This document shows, in pieces, positions 17,814-27,311 of a stretch of 64,000 nucleotides of DNA (position 1 is the first letter of the stretch; every line of letters starts with the position of its first letter). The DNA is from RYN-230 sp963723595 (GTDB taxonomy: Bacteria > Actinomycetota > Actinomycetes > Streptosporangiales > Streptosporangiaceae): assembly GCA_963723595.1 (NCBI GenBank), contig CAVRRQ010000002.1:496001-560000 (forward strand). Direction: 5' to 3'. The notes beneath the pieces are model-generated. The model made no database searches. It was not told the origin of the DNA and was given only the letters and a program-made list of their open reading frames with translations. The position numbers were made by a program, and so were the translations under genes.

Positions 17814-17826
17814 GAGTATCGTACTC
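17814..17826. promoter_or_regulatory. Perfect palindrome GAGTATCGTACTC
   Basis: A 5-3-5 inverted repeat in the AT-richer stretch 4 bp upstream of the GTG of the 117-residue gene. Its size and place suit an operator, but no regulator is identified. Confidence 0.4.
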
Positions 17827-17886
17827 TTTACGAAGCGTAATTGGTCTGAACGCCCCGCGCTGGACGGCAGACGTCAGGCGAAGGCG

Positions 17887-20157
17887 TCAGGCGTCGATGC
17901 GGGACAGGTCCAGCTCGGCGGCGCCGCCGACGATGAATTCCCGGCGGGGCCCCACCTCGCTGCCCATGAGCAGGTCGAATATCCCGCCCGCGGCGGCCGC
18001 GTCCTCGATCCGGATCCGGCGCAGCGTGCGGTGCCGGGGGTCCATGGTGGTCTCGGCCAGCTGCCCGGCGTCCATCTCGCCCAGGCCCTTGTACCGCTGG
18101 ATGGGCTCCTTCCAGCGCTGCCCGCGCTTCTCCATCTCGAGCAGCCGCCGGTGCAGCTCACTGTCGGAGTAGGTGTAGTTGTACTTCTGCTGCCCCTTAC
18201 GCGGGTTGGACAGCTCGATCCGGTGCAGCGGCGGCACCGCGGCGAAGACCCGCCCGGCGTCCAGCATCGGCCGCAGGTAGCGGTGGAACAGGGTGAGCAG
18301 CAGGCAGCGGATGTGCGCGCCGTCCACGTCGGCGTCGGACATGAAGATGACCCGCTGGTAGCGGGCCGCGTCCAGGTCGAAGGACGCGCCGGAACCGGCC
18401 CCGATGACCTGGATGATGGATGCGCACTCGGCGTTCTTGAGCATGTCCGCGAGCGACGCCTTCTGCACGTTGAGGATCTTGCCCCGGATCGGGAGCAGCG
18501 CCTGGAACTCGGAGTTGCGGGCCAGCTTGGCGGTGCCGAGCGCGGAGTCGCCCTCGACGATGAACAGCTCGCTGCGGTCGTCGGCGCTGCGGCAGTCGAC
18601 CAGCTTGGCGGGCAGCGCCGAGGTGGCCAGCACCGACTTGCGGCGCTGATTGTCCCGGTGCTCCCGGGCCGCGATCCGGGCCTTGGCGGCCGAGGCCACC
18701 TTCTCCAGCACCGCCCGGGCCTGCTGCTTGCCGGCCCGGCCCCGGGCCTCGAAAACGGCCTGCAGCTCCCTCGACACCACCTCGGCCACGATCCGGGACG
18801 CGGCCGGGGTGCCGAGCACCTCCTTGGTCTGGCCCTCGAACTGCGGCTCGGGCAGCCGCACGCCGATCACCGCGGTGAGGCCCTCCAGCGCGTCTTCCTT
18901 GGTGGCCGCCTCGTCACCGTTCTTCAGCAGCCGCGCCGCGCGCAGCTGCGTGTTGAGCGACTTGACCAGCGCCCGCTCGAACCCGGCGACGTGCGTACCG
19001 CCCTTGGGGGTGGCGATGACGTTGACGAACGACCGGGTCACGGTGTCGTACCCGGTGCTCCACTGCAGCGCCACGTCAACCTGCAGTTCCCGGTCGACGT
19101 CCGTGGGGGTCATATGACCCTGCTCGTCGAGCACCGGCACCGTCTCGCTGAACTGGCCGGCACCGGTCAGCCGCAGCACATCGGTCAGCGCCTCGCCCGG
19201 CGACAGGTATTCGCAGAACTCGCTGATTCCGCCGTCGAACCGGAACTCAGCTTCTTTTTCCGCAACGGAACCTGGACCGGGCTCCTCCCCCGCGCTCCCG
19301 GCTCCGTCCTCGGGGTAGCTCTCCGGCCCCTGGCTCTTTCCCGGCCGCTCGTCCCGGACCCGGATCGCCAGGCCGGGGACGAGGTACGCGGTCTGCCGGG
19401 CCCGCTGCACGAGCGCCTCGAAGCTCCAGTCCGCGTCCTTCGTGAACACCTGGCGGTCCGGCCAGAACCGGATCCTGGTGCCGGTCACCTTCCGGGCCAC
19501 CTTGCGGGTCTGGTGCAGTCCCCCGCCCCGGGTGAAGGACGCCCCCGGGCCCTCCGCGGTGAACTCGCCGGGCACGCCGCGGCGGAAGGAGAGCGCCCAC
19601 TCGTGCCCTTCCCGGTCGACCTCGACGTCGAGCCGGGCGGACAGCGCGTTCACCACGGAGGCGCCGACGCCGTGCAGCCCGCCGGACGCGGTATACGATC
19701 CCCCGCCGAACTTGCCCCCGGCGTGCAGCCTGGTCATCACCAGCTCGACGCCGGTCAGCCCGGACTTGGGTTCCACGTCCACCGGGATCCCCCGGCCGTT
19801 GTCCCGGATCCCGGCCGACATATCCGGATGTAGTACGACTTCGATGGAGGTGCAGTGCCCGCCCAGGGCCTCGTCCACGGAGTTGTCGAAGATTTCCCAG
19901 AGGCAGTGCATCAGCCCGCGGCCATCGGTGGACCCGATGTACATCCCGGGCCGCTTGCGGACGGCCTCGAGCCCTTCCAGGACCGACAGGTGCCGGGCGG
20001 TGTAGGCGTCCGCGGCGGGAACGGAGGTCAGCGAGGCCGCGGCCCGGCCAGCCCGGCTGGCACCAGAGCGGCCGGTCCCAGGGCGGCCGGCTCCCGGGCG
20101 GCGGCCGGACGGGCTGCCTTCAACCGGGCCGTCGGAATCGACTGGGACGGCGGTCAC
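17887..20157 (-). CDS. parE: DNA topoisomerase IV subunit B
   Basis: ATPase subunit of topoisomerase IV. After a basic 40-residue lead come the GHKL ATPase motifs (FDNSVDEALGG, DNGRGIPVDV, GLHGVGASVVNALS), the transducer, and the TOPRIM domain with FIVEGDSALG and the metal site SDADVDGAHI. The start is GTG 20157, with GAGGAGAA 5 bp upstream; the open frame upstream of it is not family-like. Length 756 residues. An acidic, Gly/Glu-rich insert of about 30 residues lies in the transducer. Its place one gene from rpoD matches Streptomyces. Confidence 0.92.
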   Translation of the reverse strand: MTAVPVDSDGPVEGSPSGRRPGAGRPGTGRSGASRAGRAAASLTSVPAADAYTARHLSVLEGLEAVRKRPGMYIGSTDGRGLMHCLWEIFDNSVDEALGGHCTSIEVVLHPDMSAGIRDNGRGIPVDVEPKSGLTGVELVMTRLHAGGKFGGGSYTASGGLHGVGASVVNALSARLDVEVDREGHEWALSFRRGVPGEFTAEGPGASFTRGGGLHQTRKVARKVTGTRIRFWPDRQVFTKDADWSFEALVQRARQTAYLVPGLAIRVRDERPGKSQGPESYPEDGAGSAGEEPGPGSVAEKEAEFRFDGGISEFCEYLSPGEALTDVLRLTGAGQFSETVPVLDEQGHMTPTDVDRELQVDVALQWSTGYDTVTRSFVNVIATPKGGTHVAGFERALVKSLNTQLRAARLLKNGDEAATKEDALEGLTAVIGVRLPEPQFEGQTKEVLGTPAASRIVAEVVSRELQAVFEARGRAGKQQARAVLEKVASAAKARIAAREHRDNQRRKSVLATSALPAKLVDCRSADDRSELFIVEGDSALGTAKLARNSEFQALLPIRGKILNVQKASLADMLKNAECASIIQVIGAGSGASFDLDAARYQRVIFMSDADVDGAHIRCLLLTLFHRYLRPMLDAGRVFAAVPPLHRIELSNPRKGQQKYNYTYSDSELHRRLLEMEKRGQRWKEPIQRYKGLGEMDAGQLAETTMDPRHRTLRRIRIEDAAAAGGIFDLLMGSEVGPRREFIVGGAAELDLSRIDA

Positions 20158-20452
20158 GTGATTCTCCTCGGTCGGGGGGCTGGCGGCGCGAATCGGGGCG
20201 GACTTTCGGCAGACTAGCCGCCCGGTCTGACTGCCCGGGGAAGCCACGCCGGGGACATACCCGGCTACCTGGGACAACGCGCCGCCGCTACAGTGGTCGG
20301 GCGAGGACAAGTGCCATCTTCCCACGGCGGGCGTTCGCTTTGGGCGTACGCCGGGTCCACACGGGAAGGCACTGGCCTGGCAGAGTGTTGAGTAGCACGT
20401 AGGGCAGAGCCAGCCGGCACAGTGACCGGTGGCACGACGCGAGGGAGGCGAC

Positions 20453-20677
20453 ATGACCGGAGCTCTCGCACCAAGCAGGCCGCTCAATGCGACGGACCTG
20501 TGCGACCGGTGTGGTGCCCAGGCATACGTACGCGTTGTGCTCCCCGATTCTGGGGAGTTGCTGTTCTGCGCCCACCACAGCCGGCAGCATCTTGACGCGC
20601 TCGCGAAGCTGGGAGCCGAAATCCAGGATGAGACGGAACGGCTGTCACCGGGAAGCGGGACACGGCGCGAAGGGTAG
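20453..20677 (+). CDS. DUF7455 small zinc-ribbon-like protein
   Basis: A 74-residue protein with CDRCG and CAHH motifs 30 residues apart, likely one zinc site, and an acidic helix EIQDETERL. This family is almost always encoded next to the principal sigma factor gene in actinobacteria; function unknown. ATG 20453 has GGGAGG 6 bp upstream. It diverges from parE and converges on rpoD. Confidence 0.85.
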   Translation: MTGALAPSRPLNATDLCDRCGAQAYVRVVLPDSGELLFCAHHSRQHLDALAKLGAEIQDETERLSPGSGTRREG

Positions 20678-20829
20678 TCAGGGTCGCGACCCGGGGGCCC
20701 AGTCCCCGCTCACGGGCCGCATGACTGCCAGCCTGACGTCGGCACCGGCAGCGTAGCCGGTCCGCGTCTGGGCCGCCGGCCGGATTCCCGCGCATCTTGC
20801 CGCGATCGATCAGGCGCGTGAACTTACCT

Positions 20830-20881
20830 AACGAACGGCGGGCGCCGGCCAGGTCAACCTCGCCGGCGCCCGCCGTTCGTT
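20830..20881 (-). terminator. Strong terminator of rpoD
   Basis: A perfect 20-bp inverted repeat with a 12-base loop starts 10 bp after the rpoD stop. It lies between the convergent rpoD and DUF7455 genes and can act in both directions. There is no T-run. Confidence 0.85.
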
Positions 20882-20891
20882 ACTGGTTATT

Positions 20892-22520
20892 TCAGTCGAG
20901 GTAGTCGCGCAGCACCTGGGAGCGGGACGGGTGGCGCAGCTTGGACATGGTCTTCGACTCGATCTGCCGGATGCGCTCGCGCGTCACCCCGTAGACCTTG
21001 CCGATCTCGTCCAGGGTCTTGGGCTGGCCGTCGGTCAGGCCGAATCGCATGGAGACCACCCCGGCCTCCCGCTCGGACAGGGTGTCGAGCACCGAGTGCA
21101 GCTGCTCCTGGAGCAGGGTGAAGCTGACCGCCTCACCGGGCTGGATCGCCTCGGAGTCCTCGATCAGGTCCCCGAACTCACTGTCGCCGTCCTCACCGAG
21201 CGGGGTGTGCAGCGAGATCGGCTCCCGGCCGTACTTCTGCACCTCGATGACTTTCTCGGGGGTCATGTCGAGCTCGGCGGCCAGCTCCTCGGGAGTGGGC
21301 TCGCGGCCGAGGTCCTGCAGCATCTGCCGCTGGACCCGGGCCAGCTTGTTGATGACCTCCACCATGTGCACCGGGATCCGGATGGTCCGGGCCTGGTCGG
21401 CCATGGCGCGCGTGATGGCCTGCCGGATCCACCAGGTGGCGTACGTGGAGAACTTGTAGCCCTTGGTGTAGTCGAACTTCTCGACCGCGCGGATCAGGCC
21501 CAGGTTGCCCTCCTGGATCAGGTCCAGGAACAGCATGCCGCGGCCGGTGTACCGCTTGGCCAGCGACACGACCAGGCGCAGGTTGGCCTCGAGGAGATGG
21601 TTCTTGGCCCGGCGGCCGTCCTCGGCGATCCACTCCATGTCCAGCCGGGCGGCCGACCCGGGACCGTCCATGCCCTCGGCCAGCTTCTCCTCGGCGAACA
21701 GCCCGGCCTCGATGCGCTTGGCCAGCTCGACTTCCTGCTCCGCGTTGAGCAGGGGGACCTTGCCGATCTGCTTCAGGTAGTCCTTGACCGGGTCCGCGGT
21801 CGCGCCCGCCGACGCCACCTGGGCGGCAGGCAGGTCATCATCGTCGTCCCCATAGACGAACTCTTCTTCGGCGGCCGCCGGCTTGGCGGCCGTCTCGGCG
21901 ACCACCACGGCCGCGGCCGGCGGAACCGTGGTGGCGTCCGCTACCTTGCCCGCTGGGCCAGCGGCGGCCGAGTCGTCGTCCTCGTCGGACGGCTCTTCGT
22001 CGGCTGCGTCCTCGTCCGCCTCGACCACGTCAACCTCGACCTCGAGGTCCACTTCCAGGTTGTCGAGCTCGGCGGTGTCGATGACTTCCTCAGCCAGATC
22101 GACATCACCGGGGTCTACGTCGGCGTCTATATCCGCGACGTCCGTCAGGTCTGTCACCTCCGCCAGGCCAACCGCGTCACTTCCCTTCGCGGCCAGGTCC
22201 GGATCCTCACTCACTATTCCTGAACCCCCCTGGCCACCCGGTGCCGAGCCGTTGGCGGACCGGCCGTCGGCCTTCCGCGCCCCGCCTCGCCCACCAGAGT
22301 TCTTGTTGCGCCGCCGGGACCTGGCGGCGTCCTCACGCTCCGGCGATGCCGGAGTCTCCTGCTCCTGGTCCGTCCCGTTCGTCTCCACGAGCGTGACGGC
22401 CCGGTCTGCCCGCGAGCTGGCGGGATCCGTAGATCCGGGACGCCGGGAAGCCTGCCCCCGTCCGCCCTGGCCTTCCGGCCCCGGCTGCCTCCGCGCTGCG
22501 GAGCGCGCCGCGCTTCCCAT
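20892..22520 (-). CDS. rpoD: Principal RNA polymerase sigma factor (HrdB/SigA type)
   Basis: Directs RNA polymerase to housekeeping promoters. ATG 22520 with GGAAGGGGTG upstream gives 542 residues. The first 225 residues are basic then highly acidic and disordered. Region 1.2 begins at DPVKDYLKQIGKVPLL; region 2 has the core-binding GNLGLIRAVEKFDY and the -10 reading KGYKFSTYATWWIRQAI; region 4.2 reads GVTRERIRQIESK. The intact full length and its position beside parE identify it as the principal sigma. A perfect hairpin follows the stop. Confidence 0.95.
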   Translation of the reverse strand: MGSAARSAARRQPGPEGQGGRGQASRRPGSTDPASSRADRAVTLVETNGTDQEQETPASPEREDAARSRRRNKNSGGRGGARKADGRSANGSAPGGQGGSGIVSEDPDLAAKGSDAVGLAEVTDLTDVADIDADVDPGDVDLAEEVIDTAELDNLEVDLEVEVDVVEADEDAADEEPSDEDDDSAAAGPAGKVADATTVPPAAAVVVAETAAKPAAAEEEFVYGDDDDDLPAAQVASAGATADPVKDYLKQIGKVPLLNAEQEVELAKRIEAGLFAEEKLAEGMDGPGSAARLDMEWIAEDGRRAKNHLLEANLRLVVSLAKRYTGRGMLFLDLIQEGNLGLIRAVEKFDYTKGYKFSTYATWWIRQAITRAMADQARTIRIPVHMVEVINKLARVQRQMLQDLGREPTPEELAAELDMTPEKVIEVQKYGREPISLHTPLGEDGDSEFGDLIEDSEAIQPGEAVSFTLLQEQLHSVLDTLSEREAGVVSMRFGLTDGQPKTLDEIGKVYGVTRERIRQIESKTMSKLRHPSRSQVLRDYLD

Positions 22521-22831
22521 CGCGGTCACCCCTTCCTTCGCTGGACGGCGGCCTGCCGAGCCGCGCACGACACCTGACTGCACGAACTGGCAGGCGACAC
22601 TGACACCTCTCCTGCGTTCATGAGCGGGAAACGGACCCTACCTCGTGCAACCCGCTGCTGGGACCGAGCCGGAAGCCATGTCCGGGCCGCATGACCACAC
22701 GGTCCGGACAGGACCAGCTCCCGATCACCACCTTAGGCGGAGTCTGCGGGTAGCTCGAACCGCTGCCGTGGCCGGCGGTGCGGCGCAGACCCCAGCAATC
22801 GGGCGCATTCCCAGGTCAGCCCGGCTCTCTC
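22521..22831 (-). promoter_or_regulatory. rpoD upstream region, no gene seen
   Basis: Lies between the phosphatase stop and the rpoD start, so it should hold the rpoD promoter(s). A GGGAAT motif near 22812 resembles the -35 of SigR-type promoters, but the required GTT is not at the right distance, so I do not assign one. Confidence 0.4.
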
Positions 22832-25072
22832 TCATGCTCTACCCCTCCGTGCCGCGGGAATGACGCCGCCCGGCGGGCGCTGCGGCGATGCGCCGTCCCG
22901 CCGGGGCACGTGCAGCACGAGGACGGTGACGTCGTCGTCCTGCTCGTAACCCGTGAGCATCCGGTCAACTAGGTACTCAAGCAACCTGGCCGGATCCTCA
23001 ACCATTCCTGGCCGCGCCTGGGCGGCCACGGACACCAGCTCGTCCAGGCCCGAGTCCAGGCCGCGCCTGCGGTTCTCCACCAGACCGTCGGAGTAGAGCA
23101 CCGCGGTGGTCCCGGGCGGCAGCCGGAACACGTACTGCTGCCGCGGGCAGGCCCAGCCCAGCGGGGTGCCCGCCTCGGTGGTGTCCAGCCGCGGCGGGGC
23201 GTCCCTGGACAGCAGCAGCGGCGGCAGGTGGCCCGCGTTGCCGGCCAGGCCCTCCCCGGTGACCGGGTCCAGGACCAGGTACGCGACGGTCGTCACCTGC
23301 TCGTCCAGCTCCGTCGCGGTGAACAGCCGGTCCAGGCCGGCCAGCACCGCGGCGGGCCGCGGGTCGGTCAGGGCCAGGGCGCGCAGCGCGTTACGGACCC
23401 GGCCCATCCCGGCCGCGGCGGTCAGCCCCTTGCCCATGACGTCCCCGGTGGCGACGGCGAGCCGGCCGTCGGGCAGCCGGAACGCGTCGTACCAGTCGCC
23501 GCCGATCTCCATGTTCCGGGTGACCGGCAGGTAACGGGCCTCCAGGATGATGCCCGGGACGCTGGGCAGCCGGTCCGGCAGGAGGCTGCGCTGCAGGGTC
23601 TCCGCCGTGGTGTGCTCGCGCTCGAACAGCGAGGCCCGCTCCAGGGCCAGCGCGCACTGCCCGGCCAGCGCCTCCAGGAAGACCCGCTCTTCCTCGGTGA
23701 TCTGCCGCGGCTTGGTGAACGAGAACCGCAGGGCCCCGAGCGGCGCTCCCGCCGCCAGCAGGGGCAGCCCGACCCAGGCCCGCTCGTCGCTGTGCGTGAG
23801 GAACACATCGACGTCGGTGAGCCCTTCGAACTGCCGCCGCAGCGACTCGGGGTTCTCGACCAGGACCGGCCGCCGGGAGGTGATGGCCAGGGTCATCACG
23901 CTCGGCGCGTCCAGGGGCATGTCCCCGGACGGGGCGCCAGGAACGTCGGGGAGCCCGACCGGGTTGATGGTGTGCAGCTGCAGCCGCTCCCGGTCGAGCA
24001 GGGCGACCGCGGACCGCTCGGCGCCGATCGCCGAGCGCCCGACCTCGGTGATCACCTCGACGACCTGCAGCACGGTCAGGGCCTCGGCCAGCATGGACGT
24101 GGCCTGCTGCAGCCGCGCGGTGCGCAGCGCGGCGGCGGACAGCTGCTCGGTCAGCCGGCCGCGCATCTCCTCGGCCTCGCGCTGGCCGGTGACGTCGGTG
24201 CTGGCCCCGACCCATTCGATGATCTTCCCGTCCCGCTCAATCGGGACGGCCCGCACGTCGTAATGCCGGTATGACCCGGTCTTGGTCCGGACCCGGTAAC
24301 GGCTGTCGAATACTTTCCCGGCCCGGACGCATTCCAGCCATTCCCGCTCGACCCGCTCACGGTCCTCCGGGTGAATCGCGTCCAGCCAGCCGTTGCCCAG
24401 GTACTCCTCCAGGCTCTGGCCCGTTATCCAGCGCCACTCGGGCGAATCCTCGGCGATCTGGCCGGTGGGCGTGGTCACCCAGACGACCTGGGCGCCGGCC
24501 TGCACCAGCGAGCGGTAGCGCTCCTCGCTGCGGCGGACCGCCTCCGCCGAGTTCTGCCGGTCGGTGACGTCCACCGCGATCAGCGCCACGCCGGCCATGT
24601 TCCCGTCCGGGTCATGCGAGGGGAACCAGGAGAACGCCCACTGACGGTCCTCGTCCGGGCCCGGCAGGCCGTCACCCGGGCCGGGCTGCCCGGTGCTGGC
24701 TGACTCGGGCCGGGCCAGCTCGGGCCGGGCCAGCCCGGGCCCGGCTAGCTCGGAGGCGGCGGACTCGGCCTCACTCACCGGCTGGCCCGACTCGTACAGG
24801 GGCTGGCCGTCGGCGAGCACGTGACGCACGGCCGACTCGACCCGGGACGCGAGCGTGCCGGGCCACACCTGGGAGGGCAGCAGGCCGAGGTGGGCTTCCA
24901 GGTCGAGGCCGTCGAGCCGGGCCAGGGTCTGGTTGATCCGGCGGACGCGGAGGTCGGGACCGAAGAAGGCGAAGCCGATAGGCGCCTCGCGGAGCAGGGT
25001 GGCGAGCAGGGCCGAGTCAGAGACGTCCAGCCCGGAGACCCGCGGCTGAGGCACGGAAGTATCAGTGCTCAT
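22832..25072 (-). CDS. PAS-PAS-GAF-SpoIIE (PP2C) phosphatase
   Basis: Cytoplasmic sensor phosphatase likely acting on an anti-sigma-factor antagonist. Order in the 746 residues: PAS (about 20-170, interrupted by an Ala/Pro/Gly-rich insert near 105-140), PAS (185-305), GAF (340-490), and SpoIIE phosphatase (510-720) with metal motifs GGDWYDAF, GDVMGKG, YSDGLVE and DDVTVLVLH. No histidine-kinase ATPase is attached. ATG 25072 is chosen because PAS numbering and MSTDTS fit; an in-frame start at 25096 is weaker. No partner anti-sigma gene is adjacent, so the target is unknown. Confidence 0.88.
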   Translation of the reverse strand: MSTDTSVPQPRVSGLDVSDSALLATLLREAPIGFAFFGPDLRVRRINQTLARLDGLDLEAHLGLLPSQVWPGTLASRVESAVRHVLADGQPLYESGQPVSEAESAASELAGPGLARPELARPESASTGQPGPGDGLPGPDEDRQWAFSWFPSHDPDGNMAGVALIAVDVTDRQNSAEAVRRSEERYRSLVQAGAQVVWVTTPTGQIAEDSPEWRWITGQSLEEYLGNGWLDAIHPEDRERVEREWLECVRAGKVFDSRYRVRTKTGSYRHYDVRAVPIERDGKIIEWVGASTDVTGQREAEEMRGRLTEQLSAAALRTARLQQATSMLAEALTVLQVVEVITEVGRSAIGAERSAVALLDRERLQLHTINPVGLPDVPGAPSGDMPLDAPSVMTLAITSRRPVLVENPESLRRQFEGLTDVDVFLTHSDERAWVGLPLLAAGAPLGALRFSFTKPRQITEEERVFLEALAGQCALALERASLFEREHTTAETLQRSLLPDRLPSVPGIILEARYLPVTRNMEIGGDWYDAFRLPDGRLAVATGDVMGKGLTAAAGMGRVRNALRALALTDPRPAAVLAGLDRLFTATELDEQVTTVAYLVLDPVTGEGLAGNAGHLPPLLLSRDAPPRLDTTEAGTPLGWACPRQQYVFRLPPGTTAVLYSDGLVENRRRGLDSGLDELVSVAAQARPGMVEDPARLLEYLVDRMLTGYEQDDDVTVLVLHVPRRDGASPQRPPGGVIPAARRGRA

Positions 25073-25536
25073 CGCCGCACTCCAGTCCCGCTGCACTCAA
25101 GTCCTGCCGCGTGGGCCATGCAACGGCTCCTTCCCGCTCACTGCGGACACAAGCAGGCTAGCGGCAATGCCGCGACCAGTGAACGCACAAGCACGGCGGC
25201 AGCCATATGGGTAAGGCCCCATCCCGTTACCGCGAACACCCACAGTGGCCACGCAGGCGAGCTTCCCACATCCTAGGCGAAATCGAGCCGTGCCGCGGGC
25301 ATCATGCCGACCTCAGTTCTTCCGGAAAAGAAGTGGCCGCGCGCCCGTCACGGCCGCCCGGCACCCCGTAACCTGGCGGAGGCCCCCGGGAATTGCATTG
25401 ATCATGAGGTACCTGATGCCCCGAATGTCCGGCGCCGGCGGCCCCGGATGCCCGTAATATCTGCCACACGCGGAAACATGGCCACCATCCGGCGCGGACG
25501 TGGCACGGCGCCGCGAGAATCTGGAAAGCTGTCCAT
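25073..25536. other. Divergent control region of 464 bp, no gene seen
   Basis: Separates the phosphatase gene (minus) from a hypothetical gene (plus). Open frames here are short and lack coding character. No clear promoter pair or hairpin was found. Confidence 0.4.
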
Positions 25537-27273
25537 GTGAGCCCGCAAAGCCGACGACGAGAGCCCCCCGGCGGGCCGGGTCACCCAGGTCGAGGGAAGG
25601 GGACCCGCTCGGTGCTCCCCAGTGCCGCCCCACCGAACGCGCTGTTCGCCGAGATGCTCCGGGCTGCCCGTGAGCTGCTGGCGGTCCGCAGCCCGCTGGA
25701 TGCCGAACTGATGGTGAGCGAACTGCTCGGCACCTGGTGGGGAGAACGGACGCCGCGCAGCACGCCTGGCGACGTCGAGGAACTCGTCGGCGAGGGGCTG
25801 GTGAGCTACGCGGCCCAGCAGCGCAGCCCGGCCGCGCTGGCCCTGCTGTCCGGCATCGCCTGCCTGGGCACGCCACGGCAGGCCATGCAGGCGGAGACGG
25901 CCGCGCTGGCGCTGATCTACCGCGGCGTGGTCCGGCCGCCGTGGGCCGAGCACGTGGGCGCGGTGACCGCAGGCGAGTGCTACGTGAACTCCGACGCGTT
26001 CGGGGACCGCGACGAGGTCGTCTGCGTGTACAGCTACGCCGGAGAAGAGCCGCACGCTCTGGTCATGGTGGTGGACTACAACGCCGGCGGGATGCTCCGC
26101 GACGGCTGGGTGACCTCCCAGGTCGACCGGCTGCTCGAGCGCTGCCGGGCGGCCGGCGCCGAGGATGGCGGGCGACCCGCGCGGGCCACGTTCAGCCAGG
26201 TCGAAGCCCCGCAGGCCCGCCGCCTGCTGGAGACGGCCCTGGCCGTGACCGAGGCCGGGCAGGGCCCGCCGCCGAGCGACTCGTTCGCCTCCTATCACGC
26301 CTTCATCCGGGCCCGGATCCGCACGCTGCCGCCCGCCCGGCCGGGGTACCGGGCCCGCAACGGGACCGGCCGTCCCGCACCCAGCCGTCCCGCGCCCGGC
26401 CCGGCCTCCGGGAGCACGGCCTCCTGGAGCACGGGCCCCTGGAGCACGGGGCACGGATCGGGCTGGGGTGCGGCCACCACGCGGCGGCACGCCTGGACCC
26501 GGGATCGCCGGGCCATGCTGGTGGCCGGGTTCCTGGCCTCGGACGAGGCGGAAGACCTGTCCGACACCCGCGCGGCCAGCCGCTGCGCGGATCACATCAT
26601 CGACTACGGCTGCGACCGTGACTTCGGGCGGCCGCTGCGGATGAGCCCGGCGAAGGTCGCCACGTTCCTGCTCGACTGGCTGCCGCGCAAGGTGCTGCTG
26701 CTGTCGGCCGAGCAGCACGCCATGCCGCACGTGCTGGCCGCCTGGGTGCGCTGGTCCGGGCGGCGCCAGAGCCTGGCCGCCGAGATGATCGCCGAGACCC
26801 TGGATGCGGTCTTCGACTCGATGGGCACGTTCGCCCAGGTCTACCGGGATCCGACCGCGTTCGGCCTGGACGCGTCGCTGGTGTCCCGGCTGCTGCCGGA
26901 CAATGACCTGGAGGCGCTGCCCCGCCGGGCGTTCGCCTTCCCGGTGCTGCGCGGCCTGTTCGGCGGCATCGACCTGGCCGGGCTGGATCCGGCCGCGGAG
27001 GCGGACCGCCGCACGCTGCTGGCCGCCGACCACAACGACGCGAACGGGCGGCCGAGCGGCCCGCTGCACATCGACCGGCACCTCGCGCTGGCGGACCGGC
27101 TGTGGCGGGGCGACCCGCCCGAGCTGTGGGAGGCCGCGCAGCGGCTGCTGGACCGGGGCGAGGACCGGCACGCGGTGCTGCACACGCTGATGTACGTCAT
27201 CCGGGACACCGCCGGCGACCAGGCCAGCCTGATCGCCGCGCTCCGCGACCTGCCGCCCGGCCCGGCCGACTGA
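25537..27273 (+). CDS. Hypothetical protein, 578 residues
   Basis: I do not recognise the family. Two alpha-helical, Ala/Leu-rich halves (about 30-265 and 320-570) flank a Pro/Ser/Gly/Trp linker (about 275-315) with a short STASWSTGPWSTGHG repeat. No signal peptide, membrane helix or catalytic motif is visible. The GTG at 25537 is the first start; GTG 25612 would remove the basic lead. It converges with the AAA+ gene 38 bp away. Confidence 0.65.
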   Translation: MSPQSRRREPPGGPGHPGRGKGTRSVLPSAAPPNALFAEMLRAARELLAVRSPLDAELMVSELLGTWWGERTPRSTPGDVEELVGEGLVSYAAQQRSPAALALLSGIACLGTPRQAMQAETAALALIYRGVVRPPWAEHVGAVTAGECYVNSDAFGDRDEVVCVYSYAGEEPHALVMVVDYNAGGMLRDGWVTSQVDRLLERCRAAGAEDGGRPARATFSQVEAPQARRLLETALAVTEAGQGPPPSDSFASYHAFIRARIRTLPPARPGYRARNGTGRPAPSRPAPGPASGSTASWSTGPWSTGHGSGWGAATTRRHAWTRDRRAMLVAGFLASDEAEDLSDTRAASRCADHIIDYGCDRDFGRPLRMSPAKVATFLLDWLPRKVLLLSAEQHAMPHVLAAWVRWSGRRQSLAAEMIAETLDAVFDSMGTFAQVYRDPTAFGLDASLVSRLLPDNDLEALPRRAFAFPVLRGLFGGIDLAGLDPAAEADRRTLLAADHNDANGRPSGPLHIDRHLALADRLWRGDPPELWEAAQRLLDRGEDRHAVLHTLMYVIRDTAGDQASLIAALRDLPPGPAD

Positions 27274-27311
27274 GCCGCTGCCTGCCGGCGCGGTGGCCGG
27301 CCGGCCCGGAT

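Noticed and set aside
22521..22831. SigR-type promoter for rpoD
   Set aside because: A GGGAAT motif exists, but the expected GTT at the right spacing is missing.
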